Positions 1 to 10,714 of a stretch of DNA of 64,000 nucleotides are shown piece after piece. The notes beneath the pieces were generated by a model. It saw only the letters and a list, made by a program, of their open reading frames with translations. It did not search any database and was not told the origin of the DNA. A program made the translations under genes and the position numbers. This DNA is from Camellia lanceoleosa (lineage: Eukaryota; Streptophyta; Magnoliopsida; Ericales; Theaceae): the NCBI GenBank assembly GCA_025200525.1, contig CM045761.1, positions 80,319,551-80,383,550 of the forward strand. Reading direction: 5' to 3'. Position 1 is the stretch's first letter; each line of letters opens with the position of its first letter.

Positions 1-78
1 CATGGCAAGCATGCAAAACATGGCATTTATGCTATTACACTTATGCAATATGCTAAAGCGTAAAAGCTTACTGAGTAC
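1..78 (-). repeat. Fragment of the LTR of element B, left of element A
   Basis: Contains AAGCGTAAAAGCTTACTGAGTAC, split here by element A; it aligns with positions 840-862 of LTR A and joins 25955 onward once A is removed. The outer end of this LTR is off the window. Confidence 0.85.
74..78. repeat. Left target-site duplication of element A (AGTAC)
   Basis: AGTAC directly precedes the left LTR and recurs directly after the right LTR at 25950-25954. Removing element A joins a sequence that aligns with the equivalent part of A's own LTR (around 840-880), showing the target was a related LTR. Confidence 0.95.
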
Positions 79-3000
79 TGTAGACGTCCCCGAACGCCCT
101 GAGAGGGAAATCCCGTTTTGTTCGTTTGGGCTCACTACAGTTCAGGACTCAGTGTCACAGTCCTGTATCTAATCTCGCAGAGTGCAATGTAAAACCGATG
201 AATCATCAAAGAGTCCAAATCCGGCAAATCGTCTTTTAAAAAAGATTTTTTTTGAAAGAAGTGCCAAACATGGACTGCTTTGCCAGATACAGAGTCGCCA
301 CCTAAATATTTTATTTTGGGGGAAATTTAGGAAACCCTAACTCGTTGCCTAAGGCCACGTGTCCGTCGTCACCAAAGTTGCCTCGGCTCGGGAATTCGGG
401 TACGATTGGGGAAGGTCACTTCGTGAGCACCCCCGCTCGCCCGATTAAAGATCGACCTCTACTAACCATGATATCTAGTTTTGAAAACATTATGCATTCT
501 TATTCTGATTATTAGCCTAGATTTACTATGTGATGCGCACAACATATAAGTATAGACTGGATCGCCTAAATTGGAACGAAACATTTTATGTTTGTTTTTG
601 AAAGCGATTTGCTACTCGCGAGTAGGCTTAAAATGCGGATTTTGCTACCCTCGGGTGGGCTTAGAAAAGATGGTTTTGCCATTATCTAGTGGGCTTAAGA
701 CTCACAGTCAATGATTTGTTCCAATCCAAATAACCCAACCTTCACCCACAGGTATTCAGGTAGTTATATCACATAAGCAGGTAGCCTCATGGTAAGCATG
801 CTATCATGGCAGTCACTCACACACATGCAAGGATGCTAAAGCGTAAATACTTACCGAGTACTCCAAGCCAAAACAGAAGCTAGGTTAGAAATCCATGCAT
901 GATCCTAACTATACAGAAATGCCTAATGCAACACATGCAAAAATGCAACTAAGATAGGCTCGGCTATTCTAAGATGGCATATGATGATGCTACAGCTAAC
1001 ACGTATTCAACTTCGAAATTGAAAACAATGTAGTTAGTATGATACACCGAGCTCGGTGCATGCAAAACAGATGAATGAATGCAAACATGCTATCATACTG
1101 TATGCTAATTGAAACATGCCCAAATCTAACCATCATAAGCTGGTAAATGAAAGGGAGAAAGACGTGGGGTTAGAAGACATACATCACACGTACGCACACT
1201 TATTACAATTGTGCCCTCACTCGGAGGATCCGAATAAATAATATACAGTCCAAATGAATGGTACAGTCTGAATAAATACAAAATCCTAATTAATTAACAA
1301 ACTAATCTAGGAAAGAAGGTAAATTAGCATGCAAGCCCATAGACTGCCTCAGCTCTGTTCCGAATGATGAATGATGCGTGCTTGAGTTGCCTTGCGCGAA
1401 AATCCATTGCGATGCCCCAATTAGTCTCTGTTTATAATTAAGCTTGGAATATTGCAAGAAGCTCCAAAAGACTGCCGGTTTCTGATTTGCTGCAACAGAG
1501 AGCAAGAAAGGGGCATGACAATGTATTTTTACATATGTATGCTTGCCTCGATCCTCGTGCCATCAATCACACATCTCGATGCATGATGGCCGAGGAGTCG
1601 AATTGCACGACTTAATATGAAATGAATGCATATGAAAATATAACAAGGCCTAGACTCCATCATGAATAATCCGGAGTGTCGGCGACCGGGAATTGAGACA
1701 CGTTCCGTCACTCGGAGTATGAAACGTCCCTCGTTTCCCGTGCTTAGGGTAACTCCTATCCCAAACACAATGCAATGTGCATGGCATGCATGAATGCAAT
1801 CCTAACATGCAACCTAGCATACACAATGCTATGAAATGGCATACACAATGCTCGATGCAACATGGCATACACAATGCTCTAACATACAACCTAGCATACA
1901 TAATACTATAGACTAAGATGGCATACAAAATGCAATATGGGCTTACACCAATATGAGTGGACCTCAGCCACACCCACATCAGCAGCCATAAGATGAAAAC
2001 GAGACTATCGAAATGCGTGTGCACACATGCACACAAACCGAGGACCGAACCTAAGGCACCGCATGCAACTCTAACAAGGCATGGCAAGGATGAAGCATGG
2101 CATTCAAACATGTAAATTCCAGCATTGAAACATGATGCTAAAAGGTCCCGAAACATGGAAACATGGCACCCGATGCATGAGATGAGCCCCGAAACTCAAA
2201 ACTAGGCACATGTATTGACTTATAGCTATACAAAGCATGCATTATTTGACTATGAAGTACAAAGATAGAGCCAAGGTAGTCCCAAAACATGAACATTTCT
2301 AGTTCAAAGCATGACCAAAAGATGCTAGCATGATGGACTAAAATAGCATGCAACTTTGGCTAGCAAACATGGTTTACATGGCATGTATATGAAGCGTATG
2401 AGAACTCATCAAACCAGAAAAAATCAATGAATAAAACATGCCAAAATTTGCCCAAATAATCACTTAAATACAGCCAATGCATGCCAAAATGATGAGCTCC
2501 TTTAGAGGGCCATACAAGGGGTTATTAAGCACATACAAGATAGACACTTGGCAAGACCAAACCAACTCTAAAAATGGGTTATGAAAACCCTAAAACCCAC
2601 CAAATAGGCCCTGGAATCAGTCTCAGAAACATGCAAAGAAAGGCCTCTTTGAAAGGCCTTGAATGGGATTTCTCTACACATGCATCATAGACATAAAATA
2701 TAGCCGAAAGGGCCTTAGACAGAGCCAAGGCAGACCTCAAAACCCTCAGAATGAGGCCTGGAAAGTGACTTCAAAGCATGAAAAATAGGGTCCCTTCGGA
2801 AGGCCAAAAGGATCACCAAACAAGACAAGGAGAGAGGGGGTCACCTCCCTCTGATTTTGGCCATCAAGAATATACCTAAGCCACTAAAAAGCCACTAGAT
2901 TTCAATGGCTAAGAGGCCAAGCCATGGCCAATGCAAGAGCTCTAATGCATAGCCCTAATCATGAAGAGATGAAGCATGCATAGGGGGAAGAAGACCCCAA

Positions 3001-3687
3001 AAAGAAATCAGACCTTAACCAAACTTGAAGAGGATGTCAAAACAAGACTTTTTCCAGTATATATAAAATCTCTAAAATGTTCACAAGTAAGGCTAAAATA
3101 TGATGCAAAAATAGCCCTAAAGGAGAGATAGAGGGTAAGGGGAAGTAGATGGCCTCAAACAGCAAAGAGCCCTTCAACAAAGTTGAAGAGAGGCTCAAAA
3201 TAAGACACTTTACAGTTTAGGTCAAAGCCCAGAAATGCTCACAAATAAGGATAATATACCATGCAAAATAAGCCCTAAAAGAGAGATAAAGCTCAAAGGG
3301 GGAGTAGATGACTTTAAACAGCAAAGTTTTCTTAAACAAAGTTGAAGAGAAGCTTAAAATAAGATCTTTTCCAGTTTAGCTCAAAGCCCAAAAATGCAAG
3401 AAAAAGGAACTAAGATATAGAGAAAAATATGCAAAAATCGGAAAAATAGAAGCTTACCTTTGTAGAGCCGAACTCCAGCAGCTTTTGGACCAAGTTGGTG
3501 AGCTTTCAACCTCTGCAAATGACCTCCAAGGGGCTAGAATGGATGATGGAGATGGTAGGCTATGGGGTGTAGGGTAAAATGGCCAAGAAAATGGGTGTTT
3601 GGAGGTTTGAAGTATAGATATAGGGGTGTATGTATATCTCAGCTGGTATTTTTTTCTAACCCTTGCAACATGAGGTGGGGTGTTGGT

Positions 3688-3697
3688 TATATAGAGT
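3688..3697 (-). promoter_or_regulatory. TATA-like box in the 3' LTR (element A)
   Basis: CTATATAACC on the minus strand, homologous to the site near 24790 in the 5' LTR. If active it would read outward, into the flanking B LTR. Confidence 0.5.
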
Positions 3698-3965
3698 GAG
3701 AAGGGTGAGGCTTCTTGGGGAAGCCAAGAGGGAGGTTCAAGGCTTCTAAAAGAAGCTTGACCAAAGAGGTCAAGCTTCTTGAGGAAGCTAGACCAAAAGG
3801 GTTAAGCTTCCTCAAGAAGCTTGACCAAAAAGGCCAAACTCTTTTTAAAACGAAGCAAAGGGGTCAAAACCACCTTAAAAGGACCAAAAGCAAGGACAAA
3901 CCCTCGGATAGTGGGTCAAGTAGAAAATAGCTGGCACAGCTGGAACACACTCAGGAGGGCAAACA

Positions 3966-4220
3966 TGGCCGGCCAGGTTTAAAGGGCCAAGGTGGCCGGT
4001 CGGCCACCTCCCCTGGTCGGCCGACCGGGGATCAAAAGGGTCAAGCACAATTACTGGTCGGCCTACCCAGAAAGGTGGCCTCCCAGATGAGTGCAACACA
4101 GCTGTATGGAGAAAAACCAGAAAAAGTGGTTCAAGAGAGAGAAAAACCAGCTTTTTAGAGGGTTTCAAAAGGGTCAGGAAGCATTACTGGTCGGCCTACC
4201 CATATTGGTGGCCTCCCAGG
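3966..4220. promoter_or_regulatory. GC-rich GGTCGGCC motif cluster in LTR A (left copy)
   Basis: A cluster of palindromic or near-palindromic motifs: GGCCGGCC near 3968, GGTGGCCGGTCGGCCACC at about 3991-4008, GGTCGGCCGACC at 4015-4026, and two copies of TGGTCGGCCTACCCA at about 4055 and 4190, each followed by GGTGGCC. They lie about 270-530 bp upstream of the LTR TATA-like site. Closely related strings occur upstream of both antisense genes of the same element (5901-5938 and 10511-10606). Confidence 0.6.
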
Positions 4221-4916
4221 TGTGTAGATCACAATGGTGGTATGAAAAATCAGAAATTGTGGCTCAAAAGTAAGAAAAACCAGCTTTTTGTCAGGAAAAT
4301 CAGCTTTCGGAGAGAGAAAAAGGAGAAAGCTGGTTTTTCAAAAAAAGTGCTGCTCTCTCACCCTCCTACAACCTTCCTAACAATGAAAATAAGGTCTCTG
4401 CCAAAAATGAACCAAGACGGATGCAAAACGGAGGTTCGGGGACCGAAACGTGCGGCCTGGGGCCTCGAAAACTGACTATTAAGCACCGGAGGTGGCGTTT
4501 GACCACGAAGTTGGTCTTTCGGGCCACAGTGTCCCTCAAAAGGGAGGAAACAAGGTGTGTGCCAAAAACCGGAGCAAACAGAGGTAGTTAAGCGGTCCCG
4601 AACTGAGGCGCACGGCCGACAGCTCCGAAAATTGGAAACCGAGCTCCAAACGGGAAAAATGGCCTACGACCACGAAACGTAGCCCACGGCCACTGAGTGA
4701 TGATCTACGAGACCTCTCCCTCCCTTTGGGAAGAGAAAACAAAGAAAACAGGGCCTGGTTCGCAAACCGAGGCAAAGCACAAAAGAGTCCGGAAGTCCGG
4801 AGGCAAGACTCGCAGCCGTGATTCCGCAACCTCAGAACGAGCACAATATGCAACATCACCAAGCGCTCAATCGGTGACTCTGAGTCTAAAGGTCGGTCAA
4901 AAATGGGGTGTCTACA

Positions 4917-4929
4917 ATTTCCCCTCTTT
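4917..4929 (-). other. Polypurine tract (PPT) of element A
   Basis: On the minus strand AAAGAGGGGAAAT lies directly before the 3' LTR start TGTAGACACC. This is the expected place and composition for the plus-strand primer. Element C has a matching tract at 44489-44500. Confidence 0.85.
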
Positions 4930-5900
4930 GACAGAACTCGAAAGTCAAGGAGTGACGAGAGTTAATGTCAAAGCCCAAAGACGATCCATTTTTGACAAGG
5001 CCGAACACTTAGACAAACAGGCGAGATAAACAAAGATGTGCCCGCAGGCATGCCCGTAGGCAGGGGGCAAAATACAAAACGATATGTACAAAGCCGGATG
5101 TAACTCAATGATCATGCAAAACAGCAAGCTGTAATGAAGCAAATATTCACAATAGATGCAATAGTTTTAAGCAAGAATACAAAGCAAAACTCCATTTCAT
5201 GCAGTTGAAGAATGCGGAGAATCATTGAATTCTCGCCACGTCTCACATGAAGGGGATACAATACTTGTGCGGCTCGTCTGGTCGCACTAGCCTCAAATGA
5301 ACTGTACATACAATATCGTGCCTGAGAAAGGAAGAAACTCAACAAGCACAACATAGTTAGCAACATATGTTCAGTGTGATATCGAATGCAGACAAACGTG
5401 GTGTTGATGGGTGAGTGCATCGCAATGCGAGAAGCAACGCGCGTGACAACTCAAGTTAAGCACAAGGATATGACAATACTCGTGAAATGTGCAGAACAGT
5501 GCAAGTGGTGTGCATGAGAATGCAAGTGACGTGCATAACAATGAGGATAAGTGTAAACTCGAATGCACATTTTGAAACGAAACAACGAGCAAAGCAATGC
5601 AAGTTTCGATGAAGGTGGCTCGATCGCGACCTCCGGTTTACCTCCTGGAGGGGTCACAACATATTCAAAAAGGATACATCGTGCTTTTGACGAGTAACGA
5701 TGAGACACGCATCGAAAGTTGGAGTTGAAGTTCCTGCGGAGGGATTTCACGACGAAAAGTGCACTTTTCTTGTACTTTCTCAGGTGCCGGGGACTCCGAT
5801 CATCACCAAAATTTGCAGAGATCTTGGAGACCACCTTGTGAACAATGCCGACCAGGTTTGGTCCAAGGGGGAGGCCACCGACCAGGTTTTTGTAATTGGG
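4930..5900. other. Non-coding stretch between PPT and antisense gene 1 (element A)
   Basis: This holds the presumed distal promoter of the antisense PMD gene. It has a weak repeat of GTGCA-type motifs at about 5480-5560. No coding frame here is credible. Confidence 0.5.
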
Positions 5901-5938
5901 GTGGTCGGCCTACCAGAAAAGGTGGCTGGCCGACCACC
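5901..5938. promoter_or_regulatory. GGTCGGCC motif upstream of antisense gene 1 (element A)
   Basis: GTGGTCGGCCTACCAGAAAA is followed by GGTGGCTGGCCGACCACC. The first half nearly repeats the motif in LTR A (TGGTCGGCCTACCCAGAAA then GGTGGCC) and in the region upstream of gene 2 at 10569-10606. It is about 400 bp upstream of the ATG at 6339. Confidence 0.6.
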
Positions 5939-6195
5939 TAGCCCAAATCCGGGGCAGTTTGGTCTTTTTGCTCTTGTTTCTTTAAATGTGCTTATCCAAA
6001 GCACTTTTCCTCACAACCCCAGCTCCGAAATTAGTCCCTCTACCTTCCTAGAGCATTTTCCCTCTTAGATCTGCGCTCCATACGCATTTTCCAACGTCCT
6101 ACGCCAAGTTGTTTCGCGAAAACTTTCAGTTCTCTTCACTTTGAACCGATTAAATCTTGGTTTCGGAGCTTCTTTTCTCATTTTCGCCACTTGAG

Positions 6196-6328
6196 GTGAG
6201 TTTGTATCAATATTTGGAAGATTTTCTCGGGAGTTGACTTTTGTTGACTTTTTTATTTCCCGAGAGTTGACTTTTGTTGACTTTTTCTAATTTTGGCCCA
6301 TTTTGCTCATTTTTGCTCCTTTTTACAG
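6196..6328 (+). promoter_or_regulatory. 5' leader intron of antisense gene 1 with four W-box cores
   Basis: A likely intron, TTGAG|GTGAG to TTTTTACAG, ending 10 nt before the ATG. It has a duplicated block with four TTGACT cores at 6234, 6244, 6267 and 6277, which match WRKY W-boxes. The copy in element C (about 42480-42340, minus) keeps two TTGACT cores, but its donor is GC instead of GT. Regulatory use is inference. Confidence 0.5.
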
Positions 6329-6338
6329 ATTTCTCAAA

Positions 6339-9300
6339 ATGACCGGTCACTTTCCTCAAGGTGGAGGTCCTCTAGGCGCCGGAGATGATCCAGATATTAT
6401 GGCTCTACCACTGAGGGTTCGACCATTTATTCCTGAGAGGTACGACCCTCCGACACATGTCCTCCCTCAGGCAGTTTTTTATCATTTTACTGATTTCGAT
6501 GATCGAGCACCGGTGGATCTTTTATTGTGGGAGCCAGAGTCCCACCTCTCCCATCAGGCATAGGAGGTATGTTCCTCGCTTTCACATTTTCTGCGATGTA
6601 ACCTGTATTTTCCATGCATTCCATGTTATGTTTGTTTATTTGCTCATCTTAGCACACAGCTCGTTCTAAACATTTAGCCTATGACATAGCGTTCCATTTG
6701 CATTTTGAACACACAGCTCAATCACTTGAATTTCTGAACACGCAGCCCATAAATTGATTGTGAACATGTTGCACACACTTGTTGAAAGTCGAACACACAA
6801 CCCAAGCTTCGAATTTTCTAAACACATAACTCGAATTTGAGGTGAACACACAGCGCACACTTGTCGAGAGTTGAACACGCAGCCCAAACACTTGAATTCT
6901 AAACACACGACTCATTGTCGAGGTGAACACACAACACACACTGATTGAGAGTTGAACACGCAGCCCAAACACTTGAATTCTGAACACACGGCTCATTGTT
7001 GAGGTGAACACATAGGACACACTGATTGAGAGTTGAACACGTAGCCCAAACACTTGAATTCTGAACACACGGCTCATTGTTGAGGTGAACACACAGCACA
7101 CACTTTGTAGAAAGTTGAACACGCAGCCCAAACACTTGATGTCGAACACACAGCTCGTTGTTGAGGTGAACACACAGCACACACTGATTGAGAGTTGAAC
7201 ACGCAGCCCAAACACTTGAATTCTGAACACACGGCTCATTGTTGAGGTGAACACACAGCACACACTGATTGAGAGTTTGAACACGCAGCTCAAACACTTG
7301 AATTCTGAACACACGGCTCATACTTTGAATTTTTTGAACACATAGCCCAGATTCTGTATCTGATTTGATTTTGCACACAGCTCATACATTTTATTTGCAC
7401 ACCGATTATTCATTTCATTTGCACGCAGCTTATACATTTCATTCTGGTACTGAATACATGTGTTCATCCTGAATGCAGGTGACTTCTCGTGCTGCGCAAG
7501 GATATGGCTCCATTGTAGCAAAAGAGTGGTATGCAGAGCTCTCGGAGGCTGTTCGGGATTTGGTTAACTTGGCAGGGTTTGGACCCTTCTGCACTGGGAT
7601 ATCTCGCTGTCCTGCTAGTAGGATGATGATGGGTGCCTTGGTAAAGAGATGATGGGACACCACCAACTCCTTCCATTTTTCTACTACCGGGGACATGACT
7701 ATGACCCCGTTTGACTTCGTTGTATTGACAGGCCTTGATGTGGGAGGCTGGGCAGTCCCATATGATGAGGACATGGGCCAGTGGGAGGCCGCCTGGTTCT
7801 ACTTATTGGGAGCTCGCCCACCAGTTGATATATCTTCGGGCAGAGTCCGATATACCTGGTTTTCTTCACATTTCAAGAGGGTGGAGATGGAGCCTGAGAC
7901 TTCGGGACCACACTGTTCGCCGATAAGGGGAACACTGTCGGGCTCTATTTGTTGAGTGCTCTAGTGGATCTCTCACAGGTCAGCTGATATGATTGGGGTG
8001 GCACCAGCCTAGCTACTCTCTATTGCTATATGAGCGCGACCTCCCGCGAACGGGGGAACATAGTCAGCGGCTATTGGAGGGCCTGGGAGGTACTTTCTGC
8101 CCTTTTGATTTACATTTCTGCTTCTCATTATTTGTACATTGCACACACGGCGCACTTTACACTCTGTACCTTGCACTTTGCTCTCAGCATTTTGTATTTA
8201 CATTCTGCACTCAGCATTCTGTATTCTGATGGCTACTACTCTGTTTTCCACAGCTATGGATTTACGCGTACTTCCTGATGCTAGTCCCGGAGCTTGAGGT
8301 GGAGGTGCCCCTCATGACCCCTTACTCACTTGTATTCGAGGGTCAGTACTGGCCGAAACCTTGGGAGTCTCTCCTCTACCTACGGCAGTACTTTGATACA
8401 GTGCGGCCGTTAGAGGTATTTCAGAACTCCCAGTTCTTTATGTTTCCAATCTTTGATTTATCTTGCACATTCACAATTTCTGATCAGCTTATGCATCGGT
8501 TATCCACAGATCATATGGCAGCCTTGGGCGTCTTTAGGTAGAGACCTCTGATTTCAGTTTGCCGGAGCATGGGGTGCCTCTCGGTATAGGATCCTGTTCG
8601 AGGGGCCAGTTGGTAGAGCCTGGTTCCTGGGGGACCGCTTCCTGCGTCAGACTCTGGGCTTCCCTAAGCAGAGTGTTCCCTCAGCACCTCCGGATGATAT
8701 GCGGTCCGTTGATAGTCTCACTCTTCAGGGCGTCGACAGTGCCATGATAGGCACTGACGTGTTGCTACACTTGGAGGACGGGGATTACGTGACCTACCGT
8801 CACACATACTTGATGCCTCCACTAACGGGAGTCCGTACTCCGACGAGGAGGTCTGCTGGTATGCCCTTATCGAGTCGGGCTCAGACTGCATATGTCCCTT
8901 CCACCAGCAGGGTTGGCACATCTAGAGGCGGGGGTGGATTGCTTCCCCCAATTCCTCGGACTCATTTTCATGCTGGATGGCCAGAGATCTTGACCGAATT
9001 GACGAGATGGAGATATGGTACTTCCTACCCAATCCCGATAGAGCCTCCGATGCTTGATCATCGATTTGTCAGAGACCCCGACTCGCCACCGGTATGTTTT
9101 ACAGCTTTGATTTATCACTCCGATACTTGGACATTCATTCATTTACTGATGATCTTGCATTTGCATTTGCAGCCTCTCGTCGAGTATATGGATGAGATGC
9201 TCGGATTGGTGGCCTCACTCGAGGGCATGGTCCTGCAGAGAGAGGCACAGCTCTCCATCCTCGGTGTCCAGGTACTCTTTAGTTTTCTTGCCTTATCATA

Positions 9301-9872
9301 CTTCTGATGACATGTTGATCTTGAATATCTCACTGCATTAGTTGACTGTATATGTTAGAGCACATCTGACTCACACCACATTTACGTACTGTACCTGCAT
9401 GCACCCACTTCATGTAGTTTTCTTGCATCTGCATCTGATATACATATTTTGGCTGATGTATTCAAATTGCATTCTTCATTTTCAGAGGCCTCCGGTATAC
9501 ACTCAGCCACAGGCCAGGCCATCCAGGCCTTCCTGAGGAGCCGAGCCATCTAGACCTTCTCGAGGAGCTGGACCATCTAGGCCTTCTCAAGGGGCTGAAC
9601 CATCTAGGCCTTCTTGAGGAGTCAGGGGAGGGGAGTCACCTCGCAAACGCAGAGCACACATTATGGAGGAGGAGGCCAGCGAGGAGGAGGAAGTTGTAGA
9701 TCGTTAGTCAGAGACATCTGCTGACAGAGAGGAGGGTTCCGGCCCTGGTTCTAGGAGTGAAGGTGAGACCGAGGAGGATCCCAAGGATGACAGCTTCGAC
9801 TCATATGGCATTGGTGGTGCAGAGACCGTTCCGCAGAAGAGGACGAAGAGGGCCTCTCATTCCTTCTCTTGA
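6339..9872 (+). pseudogene. Antisense gene 1 of element A: plant mobile domain (PMD, aminotransferase-like) protein, six exons
   Basis: Lies opposite to gag-pol. By splice sites and comparison with element C, the exons are 6339-6566, 7479-8089, 8254-8415, 8510-9091, 9173-9271 and 9486-9872, all with GT and AG borders. Exon 2 carries the N-terminal PMD signature (ALVKRW, FHFSTTGDMTMTPFDFVVLTGLDVGG) and the C-terminal one (LFADKGNTVGLYLLSALVDLSQ, then YDWGGTSLATLYCYMSATSRERG and YWRAWE), continued by LWIYAYF in exon 3. The tail is acidic and ends with KRTKRAS, a possible nuclear signal. Defects: TAG just before the exon 1 donor, TGA in exon 2 near 7650, a frameshift near 7900, a TGA near 7987 and stops in exon 6. 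Cellular PMD proteins (MAIN/MAIL family) act in the nucleus in genome stability and silencing; the role inside a retrotransposon is unknown. Confidence 0.85.
6655..7350 (+). repeat. 81-bp tandem array inside intron 1 of antisense gene 1 (element A)
   Basis: Units beginning GAGGTGAACAC recur at 6839, 6920, 7001, 7082, 7163 and 7244, exactly 81 bp apart, with degenerate units on both sides. Each unit is made of three shorter pieces that each start GAACACRCRGC, so the array probably grew from a monomer of about 27 bp. Because 81 is a multiple of three, long spurious frames run through it on the minus strand. The matching intron in element C is only about 130 bp and has no such array. Confidence 0.92.
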
Positions 9873-10510
9873 GAGCATTGATGCAGTTATTCCCTGCTTT
9901 ATTTACCTTTTTACTAGTAGTTGTAGCACATTGTACATTGTTAGACAGTTTTATTTTCTGTAAAACTTGTACCCTTGTTGTAAAATGTTGTAACAAAGGA
10001 AGCATGATGGAATGAAACAGCTTTTGAAAAAAGTGTTGTGTTTTATGTTCTTAGCATCGTATCGTATCATTTTGCACGAAAATGAGATTGAATGGGGATG
10101 TGCATTGTGTATTTGCCAAGGCAGGTAGTGAACCGACACAACAAACTAAACAACTTAACTCACTAAGAAATAACAGAATCTTAGCAAGTTTACAACTCGA
10201 TAAGCAAGACACAACAAGGTTGATTTAAACAAAGAGTAACGACTCAAAATACAAAGCCTGACAACTTTGATAAACAAGATTTGATAAACAAAACAGCTCG
10301 ACAAACAAAGCAACAACTCGATAAGTAAAACAACAACTCGATAAGCAAGACTTAACAACAACCCTATAAACAAAGTGTATTTCAGACGATCTGGGCGACG
10401 GAACGCATCTGAAACAAAGGGAAATGGAGGCCTTCGACACTCCCGATGCATGGAAATGCTAGGAACTTTCTTCTAGAGGGTAGAACAGGACCAAAGACAC
10501 ACTTTGTAGC
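9873..10510. other. Spacer between the two antisense genes of element A
   Basis: The start contains T-rich sequence and TTGTAAA-type strings expected for a plant 3' UTR. From 10180 to 10360 there is a degenerate tandem repeat of ACAACTCGATAAGCAA-like units. Element C has the complement of the same kind of repeat at about 39060-39170. No gene seen. Confidence 0.55.
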
Positions 10511-10606
10511 ATAGCCGACCACCTTTGGGAGCTGGCCGACCAGCTTTTTGCATTGGAGGGGAGAGGGGTGGTCGGCCTACCAGAAAAGGTGGTCGGCCGA
10601 CCACCT
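10511..10606. promoter_or_regulatory. GGTCGGCC palindrome cluster upstream of antisense gene 2 (element A)
   Basis: This contains ATAGCCGACCACC, CTGGCCGACCAG, GGTGGTCGGCCTACCAG and, at 10587-10606, the perfect 20-bp palindrome AGGTGGTCGGCCGACCACCT. It ends about 110 bp before the ATG at 10715. The same strings occur in LTR A and upstream of antisense gene 1. Confidence 0.65.
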
Positions 10607-10714
10607 AGCTCAGCAACCACCAGCTTTTCGACACGTGTCCCCTGAACAGTGTCTTATCATCTTTAAAAGTCTTAGCCTCGTGGTTGATTCATTTCATCTC
10701 AGTTTTGCACCAAA

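Larger units (their letters stand above)
79..4916 (-). repeat. 3' LTR of element A
   Basis: 4838 bp, beginning TGTAGACGTCC and ending GTGTCTACA on the plus strand; transcription of the element is on the minus strand. It aligns nearly end to end with 21202-25949. The main length differences are a 64-bp segment at about 3766-3829, absent from the other LTR, and an extra unit in a degenerate repeat of ATACACAATGCT around 1820-1880. It holds a TATA-like site near 3690 and GC-rich GGTCGGCC motifs at 3966-4220, upstream of that site. No ORF here looks like a real gene. Confidence 0.94.

Noticed and set aside
1650..2156. 168-codon minus-strand ORF in LTR A, Cys-rich (also 22939-23133)
   Set aside because: It lies in a degenerate CATGCA-rich stretch of the LTR and is not conserved as a long frame in the other LTR.
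6718..7378. Two overlapping minus-strand ORFs of 198 and 159 codons with repeated Val/Cys-rich units
   Set aside because: They are read-through of the 81-bp intronic array, whose period is a multiple of three. They have no domain and no start context.
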